A stretch of 64,000 nt of DNA. Source: Sulfurimonas sp. (GTDB taxonomy: Bacteria > Campylobacterota > Campylobacteria > Campylobacterales > Sulfurimonadaceae). The stretch is taken from positions 1 to 64,000 of the forward strand of contig JAKITC010000003.1 of NCBI GenBank assembly GCA_021648285.1, given 5' to 3'. Positions 1 to 10,671 of the stretch are shown here, piece after piece; the first letter of the stretch is position 1; every line of letters starts with the position of its first letter. Made by a program: the position numbers and the translations under genes. The notes beneath the pieces are model-generated. The model had not been told where the DNA came from and did no database searches. It worked only from the letters and a program-made list of their open reading frames with translations.

Positions 1-400
<400 letters not shown>

Positions 401-866
401 GTCTGTTTCCTTGAAACGGAAGTAATTCCGTTTCAATTCCCTGCACTGAAGCTAGAAATCAACAAGTGATTTCAGAATTTTTAAGTTAACAGTTATAGAA
501 AGAAAAGTAAATTTATTACTGATCTTTGCCCAAGAATTAAAATTCATTGGCTTTGTAACCATTATAACTTCTTGAAAAGGAACAAGTCCCTTCTCAATTC
601 ATCACACTAAAGCTTCATAGACTAGCTATAAGATTAGTTCTAAATGGATTTTATTTGTATAGTATCTATTACTACTTGGGATCCAATAAATTGGATTCAA
701 ATAGAATAGACGGTTGTTGTTAATTAGTTATTTCTAAGTAAACTTATTAATAGACTAAATTAACTAATTCGTTATTAGTTATTTCGTCTGTTTACTTGCT
801 TAGTTTTCAATGATCTCAAACAGTTGCGACTTCCTAAACATTAGGTGTCTGTGTTTGTGGATGGGA

Positions 867-895
867 ATTATAGACAAATCGACCTTTGATGTCAA
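867..895 (-). promoter_or_regulatory. rRNA operon promoter, consensus -35/-10
   Basis: Minus strand reads TTGACA (895-890), 17-nt spacer, TATAAT (872-867), followed by TCCCATCCACAAACA, about 470 nt upstream of the 16S 5' end. Confidence 0.8.
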
Positions 896-955
896 TAGTT
901 TTTTCTGGGAATTTAAAAAGTTTTTTTAGATGGGAGTTTTGGGGAGATTTTGTTG

Positions 956-1993
956 TTAATTTTCTTCTATCCAACCGCCACCAATTAGTTTATTGTCATC
1001 ATAAAACACTGCAGCTTGACCGGTTGCAACACCAAATACACTCTCTTTTAATGTAACAAATGCTTTGTCATTTTTTACCACAACATGACAAGGAACAGCC
1101 TTGGTTCTATATCTTAATTTAACTGTTGTATCAAACTCTTTTTCATCGCCATAAAGATTCAGCTTATTTAACACAACTTTGTTGCATGCCAACTCTTCTT
1201 TTTTACCTACTGTAATTTGATTGTTTTTAGCATCAATATCAGTTACATAATGTGGCTCATGTGCACCTTTTACCGTGAAACCTTTTCTTTTTCCGATTGT
1301 GTAATGCATATATCCCTTATGCTCACCTACTACGTTTCCATCTTTATCTAAGACTTCACCTACTTTATCTACTTCCACATAATCTTTAAGTAAGTCTGTA
1401 TAAGTTGTCTCGACAAAACATATTTCACTAGATTCAGGTTGGCTTGCAAATGATTCAAGACCATCTATTGATGCTGCCAACTCTTTAATATCACTTTTTT
1501 TTCTCTCTCCCAGTGGAAACAGAAGTCTTGGCAATATCTCTTTTTGTACATAAAAAAGAAAATAACTTTGATCTTTTGTATCATCTTTTGCCTCATAAAA
1601 ATATTTTCCGTCAGTTTTTATATAGTGTCCTGTTGCCAAATAGTCTGCTCCAATTTTATCGGCAAATTTAAGCATCTCTCCAAACTTTAAACTTCTATTG
1701 CATAGCACACATGGGTTTGGTGTTCTTCCCTCAGCATAAGTATCCATAAATGGTTGAAAAACTTTTTCATTAAATATATCTTGCAAATCCAAGACATGAA
1801 GTTTAATGCCTACATATTTTGCAGCTTTTTTAGCACGCTCTAGATGAAGTTCATGATATCCTGGTTTTGTATGTAGTTTCATATATAAACCTTCTACTTC
1901 ATAACCTTCATCTCTTAATATAAGAGCAGATATAGTAGAATCGACACCACCACTCATACCAACTAAAACTTTTTTATCTTTTTTTATTTTCAT
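956..1993 (-). CDS. mnmA: tRNA-specific 2-thiouridylase MnmA (TrmU)
   Basis: VLVGMSGGVDSTISALIL PP-loop, TPNPCVLCNRSLKFGEML, ATGHY motifs. Confidence 0.95.
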   Translation of the reverse strand: MKIKKDKKVLVGMSGGVDSTISALILRDEGYEVEGLYMKLHTKPGYHELHLERAKKAAKYVGIKLHVLDLQDIFNEKVFQPFMDTYAEGRTPNPCVLCNRSLKFGEMLKFADKIGADYLATGHYIKTDGKYFYEAKDDTKDQSYFLFYVQKEILPRLLFPLGERKKSDIKELAASIDGLESFASQPESSEICFVETTYTDLLKDYVEVDKVGEVLDKDGNVVGEHKGYMHYTIGKRKGFTVKGAHEPHYVTDIDAKNNQITVGKKEELACNKVVLNKLNLYGDEKEFDTTVKLRYRTKAVPCHVVVKNDKAFVTLKESVFGVATGQAAVFYDDNKLIGGGWIEEN

Positions 1994-1996
1994 CTA

Positions 1997-2764
1997 CTAT
2001 ATATCTCTATTTTTCATATGTTTTTTAACTGAGAAGTCCAAAAGTGATTTACAGTAGCTTGTATCTCCAAGACCAACTTCTTCAAGTATCCTAATCTGTT
2101 CAAGCAGAGACTCTTTAATCTCATTAACAATACTATCTAAATCATCTGTTAAGTGAATCATATGTACGTCTTCCAAACTAATCATCTCTTCTTTGTATAA
2201 CTTATTTTCTATAAATTCTACAAGCGGTTTATAAAAATCTACTCCAACAACAAACACTTTAACACCTGTTACTTTTCTTGTTTGTATTAAAGTAAGTGCT
2301 TCAAAAAGTTCATCTAATGTACCATATCCTCCAGGAAATATAACATATGCCATAGAGTACTTAACTAACATTACTTTTCTTGAGAAAAAATAATCAAAGC
2401 TTAACTCTTTTGTAGTGTACGGATTTGTAGTTTGCTCAAACGGAAGATCAATATTTAGACCTATTGATTCAATATCTTCATGCTTATGGGCACCTCTATT
2501 CGCAGCTTCCATGATTCCTGGCCCACCACCAGTCATAACATTAAAGCCTTCACCTCCCAACATAGAAGATAATTTTTGTGCTTTTTTATAATACGGGTCT
2601 CTTTTATGTGTTCTTGCACTGCCAAATATTGTTACTGTTGGACCAAGCTCACCAAGATCATCAAAACCTTTTACAAAATCGGCAATAATCTTAAAAACAC
2701 TCCAAACATCTGCTGATTTTATATCTTTTATATATTTTTTTGCTAACTCATTTTTATTTTTCAT
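1997..2764 (-). CDS. LOG family protein (cytokinin riboside phosphoribohydrolase-like)
   Basis: GGGPGIMEAANRGA and FPGGYGTLDELFE motifs. Confidence 0.9.
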   Translation of the reverse strand: MKNKNELAKKYIKDIKSADVWSVFKIIADFVKGFDDLGELGPTVTIFGSARTHKRDPYYKKAQKLSSMLGGEGFNVMTGGGPGIMEAANRGAHKHEDIESIGLNIDLPFEQTTNPYTTKELSFDYFFSRKVMLVKYSMAYVIFPGGYGTLDELFEALTLIQTRKVTGVKVFVVGVDFYKPLVEFIENKLYKEEMISLEDVHMIHLTDDLDSIVNEIKESLLEQIRILEEVGLGDTSYCKSLLDFSVKKHMKNRDI

Positions 2765-2779
2765 TTATTTTAATCCAGA

Positions 2780-3637
2780 CTATGATTTAAGTTGAGCCAA
2801 TCTCTCTCTTTTTGTTCCAATTGAAGTTATCTGAACACCGAAGTTACCGTCTACAATCACAACTTCACCCTCAGCAATAACATGATCATCAACTAAAATT
2901 TCCAAAGGATCATTTGCTAATTGATTTAACTCAATAACAGAACCGATATCCATATTTAAAACATCTTTTAATAACATCTTTTTTTTTCCAATTCTAACTT
3001 TAACAGGGAGTTTAACATCCATAATCAGAGATATATTATTTAGCTCATCACTGTTAAGAGAAACACTGTCTCTGTTATTTTGAAAAGAATTATTTGATGT
3101 ATCATTAGTTACAGAATCTTCACCTGTACCATATATGGCATTTTGCAGATTATTATCCATTATAAACATAAAAAGAGATTTTACGCTTCCAACACTAAAA
3201 TTATAAACAAACATTTTTCTATAGTTTTCTAAAGAAACTTCCTGATTTTCACCTACGTGTTCAACACTTTGTATAGTAAAAGATAAAACAGGCATCTCTT
3301 TTTGAGCGGAGAGTGTATTACCGATAGCTCCAAATATATTTGACGTTATCTCTTTGATAGCATCTAAATCATCATCATTAATATCTTCTCTGTCACTCTC
3401 TTCTTCACCCATCATCATATCTGAGAGTGAAGCAACTAAATTAGGTGTTAATGCAACCATAGCTGAAGCTTCCACATCACCACTGATACTTATGTTAAGA
3501 ATTACAATTGGAGGAATAATATTTGAAACAATACTTAATTCTTGCTCCTCTTTTAACTCAAGAGAAGGAGCTTGACCAATTAATGCCTCAATAGTACCTA
3601 CTGTTTCATCTTCAAATAGTTTCATAAAATCACTCAT
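2780..3637 (-). CDS. fliY: flagellar motor switch protein FliY
   Basis: C-terminal SpoA/FliN-like domain (VKVRIGKKKMLLKDVLNMDIGSVIELNQLANDPLEILVDDHVIAEGEVVIVDGNFGVQIT); adjacent to fliM. Confidence 0.9.
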   Translation of the reverse strand: MSDFMKLFEDETVGTIEALIGQAPSLELKEEQELSIVSNIIPPIVILNISISGDVEASAMVALTPNLVASLSDMMMGEEESDREDINDDDLDAIKEITSNIFGAIGNTLSAQKEMPVLSFTIQSVEHVGENQEVSLENYRKMFVYNFSVGSVKSLFMFIMDNNLQNAIYGTGEDSVTNDTSNNSFQNNRDSVSLNSDELNNISLIMDVKLPVKVRIGKKKMLLKDVLNMDIGSVIELNQLANDPLEILVDDHVIAEGEVVIVDGNFGVQITSIGTKRERLAQLKS

Positions 3638-3640
3638 TCT

Positions 3641-4732
3641 CTACTCCTCATTCTCTTGTTCTTGCTGAATAATCTCTTTTACACCAGTAATCTTTTCTCT
3701 TCTAGTTGTTTCAAAATTTTCTAATGCTCTTTTTACTGCATCTTTTTCTGTATCGATTATTTCTGTAATTTGTATTGATTTTCTAAATCGTCTAAGTCCA
3801 ATTTTACCGCGAAATCTATCTTTGCCATCTACACCTATAGTAACAGTATCATCTGCAGCACTTGAAAGCTTAACTACATCACCCTTTTTCAGGTCTAAAA
3901 TCTCTCCCAATGTTAATTCAGCATCACCCAGCATCGCATCAATACCTACTTTTGCACCACCAAGAAGAACTTGCAATTCTGTATTTCTGCTCTTTTTGGT
4001 ACTAGTAGTTTCATTCAGCATTAAATCTCTACTCGCTAATTTCGGCAAAACTGGCTCAAGTGATATAACCGGATAACATATATTCATCATCCCTGAACTT
4101 TGTCCAATAATAATCTCCATTACAATCATTACGACAATCTCATTTTGAGCAACAATTTGTACGACATTTGGGCTTGATTCTTTAGATTCAATATTAGGAT
4201 AAATATCCATAACCGGTCCCCAGGCCTCTTTTAAAGTACTCATCATAACTCTTAAAATAGTTTCAAATAGGCTAAGTTCTATATCGGAAAACTCACGACT
4301 CGCATCAAAAGGTTCTCCTTTTCCACCAAGAAGGCGATCTAGCATTGGGAAGGCTATCGATGGATTTATCTCTATAACTCCACTTCCTTCCAGCGGTTTA
4401 ACAGAAAAAACATTGAAACTGGTAGGATTTGGCAGTGACATTAAAAACTCACCATATGTCATCTGGTCTACCGAGTGAAGTTGAATTTCAACAATTGAAC
4501 GCATTATTGAAGATATCTGAGAAGCTAACGATCTTGCCATCTTATCATGTATTCCACGAAATGCACGAAGTTGCTCTTTAGATACTCTATTTGGTCTTTT
4601 AAAATCGTATAATGTTACCTGTCTTTGAGAAGAATGGATTTCACCATCATCTCCCTCAAGGACATCTTCACCATCATCTTCAACAACATCTAAAAGTGCA
4701 TCAATCTCTTCTTGGGAAAGTATATCTGCCAT
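3641..4732 (-). CDS. fliM: flagellar motor switch protein FliM
   Basis: N-terminal LSQEEIDALL CheY-binding motif; FliM core. Confidence 0.95.
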   Translation of the reverse strand: MADILSQEEIDALLDVVEDDGEDVLEGDDGEIHSSQRQVTLYDFKRPNRVSKEQLRAFRGIHDKMARSLASQISSIMRSIVEIQLHSVDQMTYGEFLMSLPNPTSFNVFSVKPLEGSGVIEINPSIAFPMLDRLLGGKGEPFDASREFSDIELSLFETILRVMMSTLKEAWGPVMDIYPNIESKESSPNVVQIVAQNEIVVMIVMEIIIGQSSGMMNICYPVISLEPVLPKLASRDLMLNETTSTKKSRNTELQVLLGGAKVGIDAMLGDAELTLGEILDLKKGDVVKLSSAADDTVTIGVDGKDRFRGKIGLRRFRKSIQITEIIDTEKDAVKRALENFETTRREKITGVKEIIQQEQENEE

Positions 4733-4734
4733 TG

Positions 4735-5418
4735 TTATGCCCCTACACTTTCTTTAATTTTATGAATCACTGATTTATGAATTTGTGAAATTCTTGATTC
4801 AGTAATATTTAAAATTTCACTGATTTCTTTAAGTGTCAACTCTTCGAAATAGTAAAATTGTATTATTAACTGTTCCCTTTGAGCAAACTCACCAAGAACT
4901 TTTTGGATAACATTGATTAACTGTTCTTTTTCTATTTTAGCGAGTGCTGCACCCTCATCACCAATGTGAAGCTGATCATGGAGGGGCATTACCATGTATA
5001 TAGTTGAAGCAATTCTTGCATCATGCACTTTATCTATACTTTCATCTAAAATCTCCGCCAACTCTTCATCTGTTGGCTCTTCTTCATGTGTCAATCTGTA
5101 CTCTTCGATGGCATAATCTATCGCTTTTACAAGCTTTCTACTAGCACGAGAGAGTATATCTAAGCTCCTTAGATAATCAAGCATTGCTCCATAAACTCTC
5201 TTCTTTGCATATCCCCAAAAAGAATCATTAAGTTTTTCATCATATCTGCGAGCAAGCTTTATAAGCTCTTCAGTCCCAATAGCAGACAAGTCCATATAAT
5301 CAATAGAACTTGGAAGTCTCTCTTTTAATCTAAAGGCCATAGCTTTTACAGCTGGCAAATACTGAAGTGCTAATTCATCTTCTTTATGTTTGATATCTTG
5401 TGTGTAAGCACCAATCAT
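4735..5418 (-). CDS. fliA: flagellar sigma factor FliA (sigma-28)
   Basis: LPSSIDYMDLSAIGTEELIKLARRYD region 2 and region 4 HTH LKEISEILNITESRISQIHKSVIHKI. Confidence 0.94.
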   Translation of the reverse strand: MIGAYTQDIKHKEDELALQYLPAVKAMAFRLKERLPSSIDYMDLSAIGTEELIKLARRYDEKLNDSFWGYAKKRVYGAMLDYLRSLDILSRASRKLVKAIDYAIEEYRLTHEEEPTDEELAEILDESIDKVHDARIASTIYMVMPLHDQLHIGDEGAALAKIEKEQLINVIQKVLGEFAQREQLIIQFYYFEELTLKEISEILNITESRISQIHKSVIHKIKESVGA

Positions 5419-5747
5419 GCTTTGACTCCACTATCATGAGCATTTGTGTCTATAGCTATATCTGTGATCTTTATTGCAGAATCTATTAGTTTTTCTTTTT
5501 TATTTATCTCTATAACAAAAAGATCAAGATCTTTCTCGTGAAGTTCCTTAGGGAAAAAATAAACTTTTCCATTAATTGTTTTAAAATAAAATGCAACAAT
5601 AATGTGAGAGAAGAGATAAAAAAATGCCGTTATAAAAAAAGTATATACGATTAAACCCTCAGCATCAAGTGATTTAAGTATTCCGAAAATTATTCCTATA
5701 AAAAATCCCTGAACGGTAATAAAATATACAAAATTCTCACCTAACAT
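5415..5747 (-). CDS. small membrane protein in the flhG-fliA interval (Cj0062c-like position)
   Basis: Two predicted TM segments; position matches the uncharacterised gene between flhG and fliA in Campylobacter. Confidence 0.7.
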   Translation of the reverse strand: MLGENFVYFITVQGFFIGIIFGILKSLDAEGLIVYTFFITAFFYLFSHIIVAFYFKTINGKVYFFPKELHEKDLDLFVIEINKKEKLIDSAIKITDIAIDTNAHDSGVKA

Positions 5748-5770
5748 CTATACCCACCCCAAATTTTTAC

Positions 5771-6646
5771 TTAAAAATGCTTTGTCAAACGTTTAAAAAG
5801 CCCTGACAATCCGCTTTCACTAGGTGTAACAAGCATGTCTCGTTCCAAATTACCATTAATATTATTCGCTATATTCAGTATATCTTTATATACAGATGAA
5901 GATGGGTAAGATGCACTAAAGAGTTCTCTCTGCTTTACAGACGAAGATATTTTTACATCACTATTTATTTTTCCTATTAATTTCAAATTTAATTTATCAC
6001 CAATATTTGCTAGAGCGACTTTTTTTATTTTTTCATATACGCCTACGGCTTCTTTTTCATTTTTTACTTGATTCATAATAAGACTTATGTCATTTCTAAA
6101 AGTTGCGATTGATTTTATGGTGGCGTACGCATCTGTGATAGCTGCCGGATCAGGAACAGTAACGACAATAATATCATCAGCTGCCTCTACAAACATCTTT
6201 ATATGTTCTCCTATTCCAGCTCCGGTATCTATTATCATAACATCCAGCTTATCTAGCACCTCAGCTTCACTCATAAATCTCTCAAAAAGGGCTTTATCAG
6301 AATATTTTAATATCTCATCACCACTTTCACCGGGAATAAGTATAAGATTTCTAGTTACTGGAATTAATATATCATTAACAGTGGCTTCACCTTTTAGTAC
6401 ATGTAAAATATTCTTTTTAATCTTTACATTAAACATAACATCTAAATTTGCCAAACCAATATCTGCATCAAATATACCAACATTAAGACCGCTTTGAGAT
6501 AAGACATAAGCTAAATTAGAACTTATTGTACTTTTTCCAACTCCGCCCTTTCCGCTAGTAATAGCCACAAAACGTGTTTTTTTAGATTTTTTTTGTGAAT
6601 TAGATGCCACTAACTCTTCTAGTTTCTTAGCTTGATTTCCAATCAT
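5771..6646 (-). CDS. flhG: MinD-like ATPase FlhG (FleN/YlxH)
   Basis: ITSGKGGVGKSTISSNLAY deviant Walker A; next to flhF. Confidence 0.93.
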   Translation of the reverse strand: MIGNQAKKLEELVASNSQKKSKKTRFVAITSGKGGVGKSTISSNLAYVLSQSGLNVGIFDADIGLANLDVMFNVKIKKNILHVLKGEATVNDILIPVTRNLILIPGESGDEILKYSDKALFERFMSEAEVLDKLDVMIIDTGAGIGEHIKMFVEAADDIIVVTVPDPAAITDAYATIKSIATFRNDISLIMNQVKNEKEAVGVYEKIKKVALANIGDKLNLKLIGKINSDVKISSSVKQRELFSASYPSSSVYKDILNIANNINGNLERDMLVTPSESGLSGLFKRLTKHF

Positions 6647-7911
6647 GCTTTGCTCCTGTTAAATCCATTAAGCAAACACTCGACCAAAAAATCACTACTA
6701 GCACAAACTAAATCTTCTGGGACTTCTTGACCGACAGAAAAGTAACTAATTGGTTTTTTTGTCTCATAAGCCAGAGAAAAAATGTTTCCAAAACCTCTTG
6801 TCTCATCTAATTTAGTAAATATAAGCGTATCAACGTTAAGAGATGAAAAATTATCATATGTGGCTTTTAAATCTTCATATTTTATAGAACTTGGCATTAC
6901 AAGTACAACATCAATATTGTACTTAGTATCATTACCGTCCAAGCACTCGTAAATTTTCTCTATTTTATCTCTATCATAAGGACTTGAGCCCATAGTGTCA
7001 ATAAGAATATAATCACAATATTTAAGTGAGTCCAGAGCTGATGCAAAATCAACAGGATCAATAACTGTCTCAATACCAAGTTTCATCATTCTTGCATACT
7101 GCATCAACTGTTCTACTGCACCTATGCGATATGTATCTAAAACAACTAGTCCAACTTTATATTTTTTTTGCATTAAATATGAGTATCTTGCAGCCAGTTT
7201 TGCCACAGATGTTGTTTTTCCAACACCAGTCGGACCAACTAACATAATAACCTTTTTATTTCCAATAGATGGACTACCCTCCATTCTAACAGGAACCATC
7301 TTCCTAAGCAGTGTCTGAAAATATCTTTTCACTGTCGATGAGTTCTCTCTCATCTTAAAAGGCATATGTTCTAGTGTCATTCTCATAATACTATCAAGAT
7401 GCTCTTTATTCATTCCGCTTTGGGATGCAAGACGATATATTTCTGCAAACTCTGATGGAATAGAGCTTTGTAAATCAGGTGCTTTCTCGTCCCAAAACAT
7501 ATTTTGAATAATTTTAACTTTATCACCAAGTTTAGATATTTCTGACTTTATCGCTTTTAACTCTTTTGGTTCAAACGAGGCCTGCTGTGGATCTTGATAC
7601 TGATAAAGCGGGTCTTTGACATCTGCAATTTGTGAAATTTGTTTTGCCGCATTTGAGATATCATATAAGACATCAGCACTTTTTTGAGTAATAGGTCTCT
7701 CATCTTGTCGCACTGTCTTTGCATTATTATAGGTTTGATGTGGCGCATCATTCTCAATGCCCATAACTATTTCATAAATAGCTTCTCTTCCAAGTGATTT
7801 TTTTTGAATTTCTTTTGTGTCGATATGAAGCATATTGTTATAATTTGCATCCATCTTTGCCCTTTTAAGAGCATCCGATGGTGTTTTTCCGGTAAAAGTT
7901 AATATCTTCAT
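6643..7911 (-). CDS. flhF: flagellar biosynthesis GTPase FlhF
   Basis: SRP-type GTPase: VMLVGPTGVGKTTSVAKLAARY, DTYRIGAVEQL, FTKLDETRGFG. Confidence 0.95.
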   Translation of the reverse strand: MKILTFTGKTPSDALKRAKMDANYNNMLHIDTKEIQKKSLGREAIYEIVMGIENDAPHQTYNNAKTVRQDERPITQKSADVLYDISNAAKQISQIADVKDPLYQYQDPQQASFEPKELKAIKSEISKLGDKVKIIQNMFWDEKAPDLQSSIPSEFAEIYRLASQSGMNKEHLDSIMRMTLEHMPFKMRENSSTVKRYFQTLLRKMVPVRMEGSPSIGNKKVIMLVGPTGVGKTTSVAKLAARYSYLMQKKYKVGLVVLDTYRIGAVEQLMQYARMMKLGIETVIDPVDFASALDSLKYCDYILIDTMGSSPYDRDKIEKIYECLDGNDTKYNIDVVLVMPSSIKYEDLKATYDNFSSLNVDTLIFTKLDETRGFGNIFSLAYETKKPISYFSVGQEVPEDLVCASSDFLVECLLNGFNRSKA

Positions 7912-8396
7912 CTATATATGTCCGTTAATGGTATCAATACGCTCTCTCGCTTAGACCATTCATTATGTGGAACTTGCAGTTTAGGCTTATTTATAATTCT
8001 ATTGTCAAAAAAAATAATATCCAAATCTAGTGTCCTTGGAGCATTGGCAAAACTTCTTTTGCGTGCAAATTTTTTTTCTAATCTCATCAAATAATCTAAA
8101 AAAAGTATAGGTTGCATACTAGTCTTTAGTACAATGATTGAGTTAAAAAAATCATCCTGGTCTACAAAACCAAATGGAGGATTTTTCAAAATCAATGATG
8201 TTTTTAAAAGTTCAACTCTTTTATCTCTTTTAAGGTAATTAAAAAGATGTTCAAACCTTCGTTTGACATCCCCAACATTTCCACCTATTCCAACAGTGGC
8301 ACGGTAACGATGAGAACTTTTTTCTTTACATACAGTACCAAAACGCAAGCCCCTGATAGTTGATAAACTATCACTTAGCCTACGCTGGATGTACAT
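7908..8396 (-). CDS. folK: HPPK, FolK
   Basis: ATVGIGGNVGDVKRRFEHL and NAPRTLDLDIIFFDN motifs; start placed at internal MYIQRR, which removes the overlap with aroQ in the raw ORF (7908..8456). Confidence 0.9.
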   Translation of the reverse strand: MYIQRRLSDSLSTIRGLRFGTVCKEKSSHRYRATVGIGGNVGDVKRRFEHLFNYLKRDKRVELLKTSLILKNPPFGFVDQDDFFNSIIVLKTSMQPILFLDYLMRLEKKFARKRSFANAPRTLDLDIIFFDNRIINKPKLQVPHNEWSKRESVLIPLTDIYR

Positions 8397-8400
8397 GTTA

Positions 8401-8883
8401 CTACTTATTAGCTTCTGCAGCTTGCGTTTGAGCTGCTTTTGCCGCTTGAAGTTCATTCATTATTTGTAACATTCCGATCATTGCAAGATGGTAACCAAAA
8501 GGACCAAAACCAACAACTGATGATGTACAAACCGGTGCAATCATGTTATCTTTTCTAAACTCTTCACGACGATGGATATTAGAAATATGAACTTCGACAG
8601 TTGGAAGATTAACAGCAGCAATTGCATCACGAATAGCTATAGAAGTATGAGTATATGCAGCAGCATTGATAATTATACCATCCGCTTCACCATAACACTC
8701 TTGAACTTTATCTACAATTTCACCCTCAAGATTACTTTGAAAAAACTCGATTTCCATCTTATTTTGATCTGCAACATCTTTCATTTGAGCATGAATCTGC
8801 TCTAACTTCATTGGACCGTAAATTTGTTGTTCTCTAACACCCAACATATTTAAATTTGGTCCTTGAATTACTACTATCTTCAT
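8401..8883 (-). CDS. aroQ: 3-dehydroquinate dehydratase type II
   Basis: [50 protein letters not shown]. Confidence 0.96.
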   Translation of the reverse strand: MKIVVIQGPNLNMLGVREQQIYGPMKLEQIHAQMKDVADQNKMEIEFFQSNLEGEIVDKVQECYGEADGIIINAAAYTHTSIAIRDAIAAVNLPTVEVHISNIHRREEFRKDNMIAPVCTSSVVGFGPFGYHLAMIGMLQIMNELQAAKAAQTQAAEANK

Positions 8884-9014
8884 CTTCTGCCTTTTTATTT
8901 AATAGTTTAAACTTTTAAGGAGTTATTTTAGCAAAAGTAATATTAAAAAGAGTTGCAATGTAAAAAAGTGTATAATCTCATTTATATTTATAAATTTAAT
9001 TTTAAAGAAAAAAG

Positions 9015-10232
9015 ATGCAAATAATATCGCCAAATTATATACTAACACCAGAAAAATTACTTTGTGACATGTCGGTTGCTTTTGATAGTACAATCAGAAA
9101 AATAGCACCGATTGATGAACTTACAAAAGAGTTTCCAGATGCTGAAATTACGAAACTTAAAAAGAACTCACTTATTATGCCTGGGCTCATAAACGCACAT
9201 GTACATGTAGAGTTTAGTGGCAATAAAACGGATCTTAGTTATGGTGATTTTATGAGCTGGCTTTACAGCGTGATAGAAAATCGTGAAGATTTAATTAATG
9301 ACTGTGATGCGAACTGTATGACCAAAGCAATAGACTCTATGCTAGAGTCCGGAATAACTACATTTGGAGCTGTAAGCTCACACGGTATGGACTTGGAGGC
9401 CTGCGGGAACGCTAAACAAAATGTTGTCTTTTTTAATGAGCTAATTGGTTCGCAGGCGACTATGGCTGATGCACTTTTTACTGATTTCTTATCTCGTCTT
9501 GATGCTTCAAAGAGTGTAAAAAGAGAAGGTTTTTTCCCGGCCGTTGCAATACACTCACCCTACTCCGTTCATCCTGTTTTAATAAAAAAAGCACTGGAAA
9601 TTGTTAAAAATGAGAAGCTAAAACTAACTGCACACTTTATGGAGAGTCAAGCTGAAAGAGACTGGCTTGATAATAGTGATGGTGATTTTAAAGAGTTTTT
9701 TGAAAAATTACTAAAACAAAACTCTGCTGTAAGTAACTCTAAAGAGTTCTTACAACATTTTGATGGAGAGAAAACTCTACTTACACATGTAGTTAAGGCA
9801 GATGAGAATGAGTTAAGTACAATAGCTACCAATGGGCATACGGTTATTCACTGTCCTATATCAAACAGACTTCTAGGAAACGGTGCAATTGATTTAACCA
9901 AACTAAGCACTAAAAATATAAACTGGATAACTGCAACTGATGGACTAAGTTCAAACTATAAACTTGACCTGTTTGAAGAGATGAAGGTAGCACTTTTTAT
10001 GCACTCAGAGATGCCTCTTTTAGACTTATCCAAGCGACTTATAGATAGTGTTACTATAAATGCGGCAAAGGCTCTTGGACTAAATACCGGAGAGATAATT
10101 GAGGGCAAGAATGCCGACATGTTAGTTTTAGATTTAGATAAGGAACCTAATGATGAGTTAACTATTCATCTAATACTCCATAGATATAATATATCTATGA
10201 TATATATAAATGGCGAGTTAGTTAAAGAGTAA
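9015..10232 (+). CDS. amidohydrolase family protein, probable aminofutalosine deaminase
   Basis: PGLINAHVHVEFSG metal motif, TAHFMES, HCPISNRLLGNG, TDGLSSNYKLDL; substrate inferred from related Campylobacterota enzymes. Confidence 0.8.
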   Translation: MQIISPNYILTPEKLLCDMSVAFDSTIRKIAPIDELTKEFPDAEITKLKKNSLIMPGLINAHVHVEFSGNKTDLSYGDFMSWLYSVIENREDLINDCDANCMTKAIDSMLESGITTFGAVSSHGMDLEACGNAKQNVVFFNELIGSQATMADALFTDFLSRLDASKSVKREGFFPAVAIHSPYSVHPVLIKKALEIVKNEKLKLTAHFMESQAERDWLDNSDGDFKEFFEKLLKQNSAVSNSKEFLQHFDGEKTLLTHVVKADENELSTIATNGHTVIHCPISNRLLGNGAIDLTKLSTKNINWITATDGLSSNYKLDLFEEMKVALFMHSEMPLLDLSKRLIDSVTINAAKALGLNTGEIIEGKNADMLVLDLDKEPNDELTIHLILHRYNISMIYINGELVKE

Positions 10233-10614
10233 TATCTTTTTTTAAAGTTAAATTTTTACAGCTTAGGTAAAGCATCTTTTTGACACTGCCTCTAACACAT
10301 CTTACATGTAGTTTTTTTGTTTTCACACTAAAGTGTTGATAATCATCACTCAAACTGACAAACCATGCTGAGACTTTAAAAGCTTTATTTACTGTAGAAC
10401 TCCAGAAATAATATGATTTATTGGACTCTTTATGATTTACTTTTTGTGAAAACTCCGTTAATTCACTTAAATTTGGTAATCGCCAATCGCTATTTCCGTC
10501 ATACTCTAAATCTTGGCAATAACTAACCGCATCATCAAATGTAAAAACATAACTTGCCTTCTCTTCTTGCCACTCTAAATTAGCATTTGCAGATATAATA
10601 GAACTAAGTAGCAA
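10222..10614 (-). CDS. DUF1566 (Lcl-like C-terminal domain) protein
   Basis: A..YC..L...G..DWRLPN..EL ... YFWSST ... VRCVRG pattern. Confidence 0.75.
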   Translation of the reverse strand: MLLSSIISANANLEWQEEKASYVFTFDDAVSYCQDLEYDGNSDWRLPNLSELTEFSQKVNHKESNKSYYFWSSTVNKAFKVSAWFVSLSDDYQHFSVKTKKLHVRCVRGSVKKMLYLSCKNLTLKKDITL

Positions 10615-10671
10615 ATATAAAATAAATACTCTTTAAGCTATAATTCCTAAAATCTAAAAAAGGTCTATTTT

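Noticed and set aside
8397-8456. folK starting at 8456 and overlapping aroQ by ~56 nt
   Set aside because: Internal start MYIQRRLSDS avoids the overlap, and the N-terminal extension ([20 protein letters not shown]) looks like out-of-frame aroQ 3' sequence.
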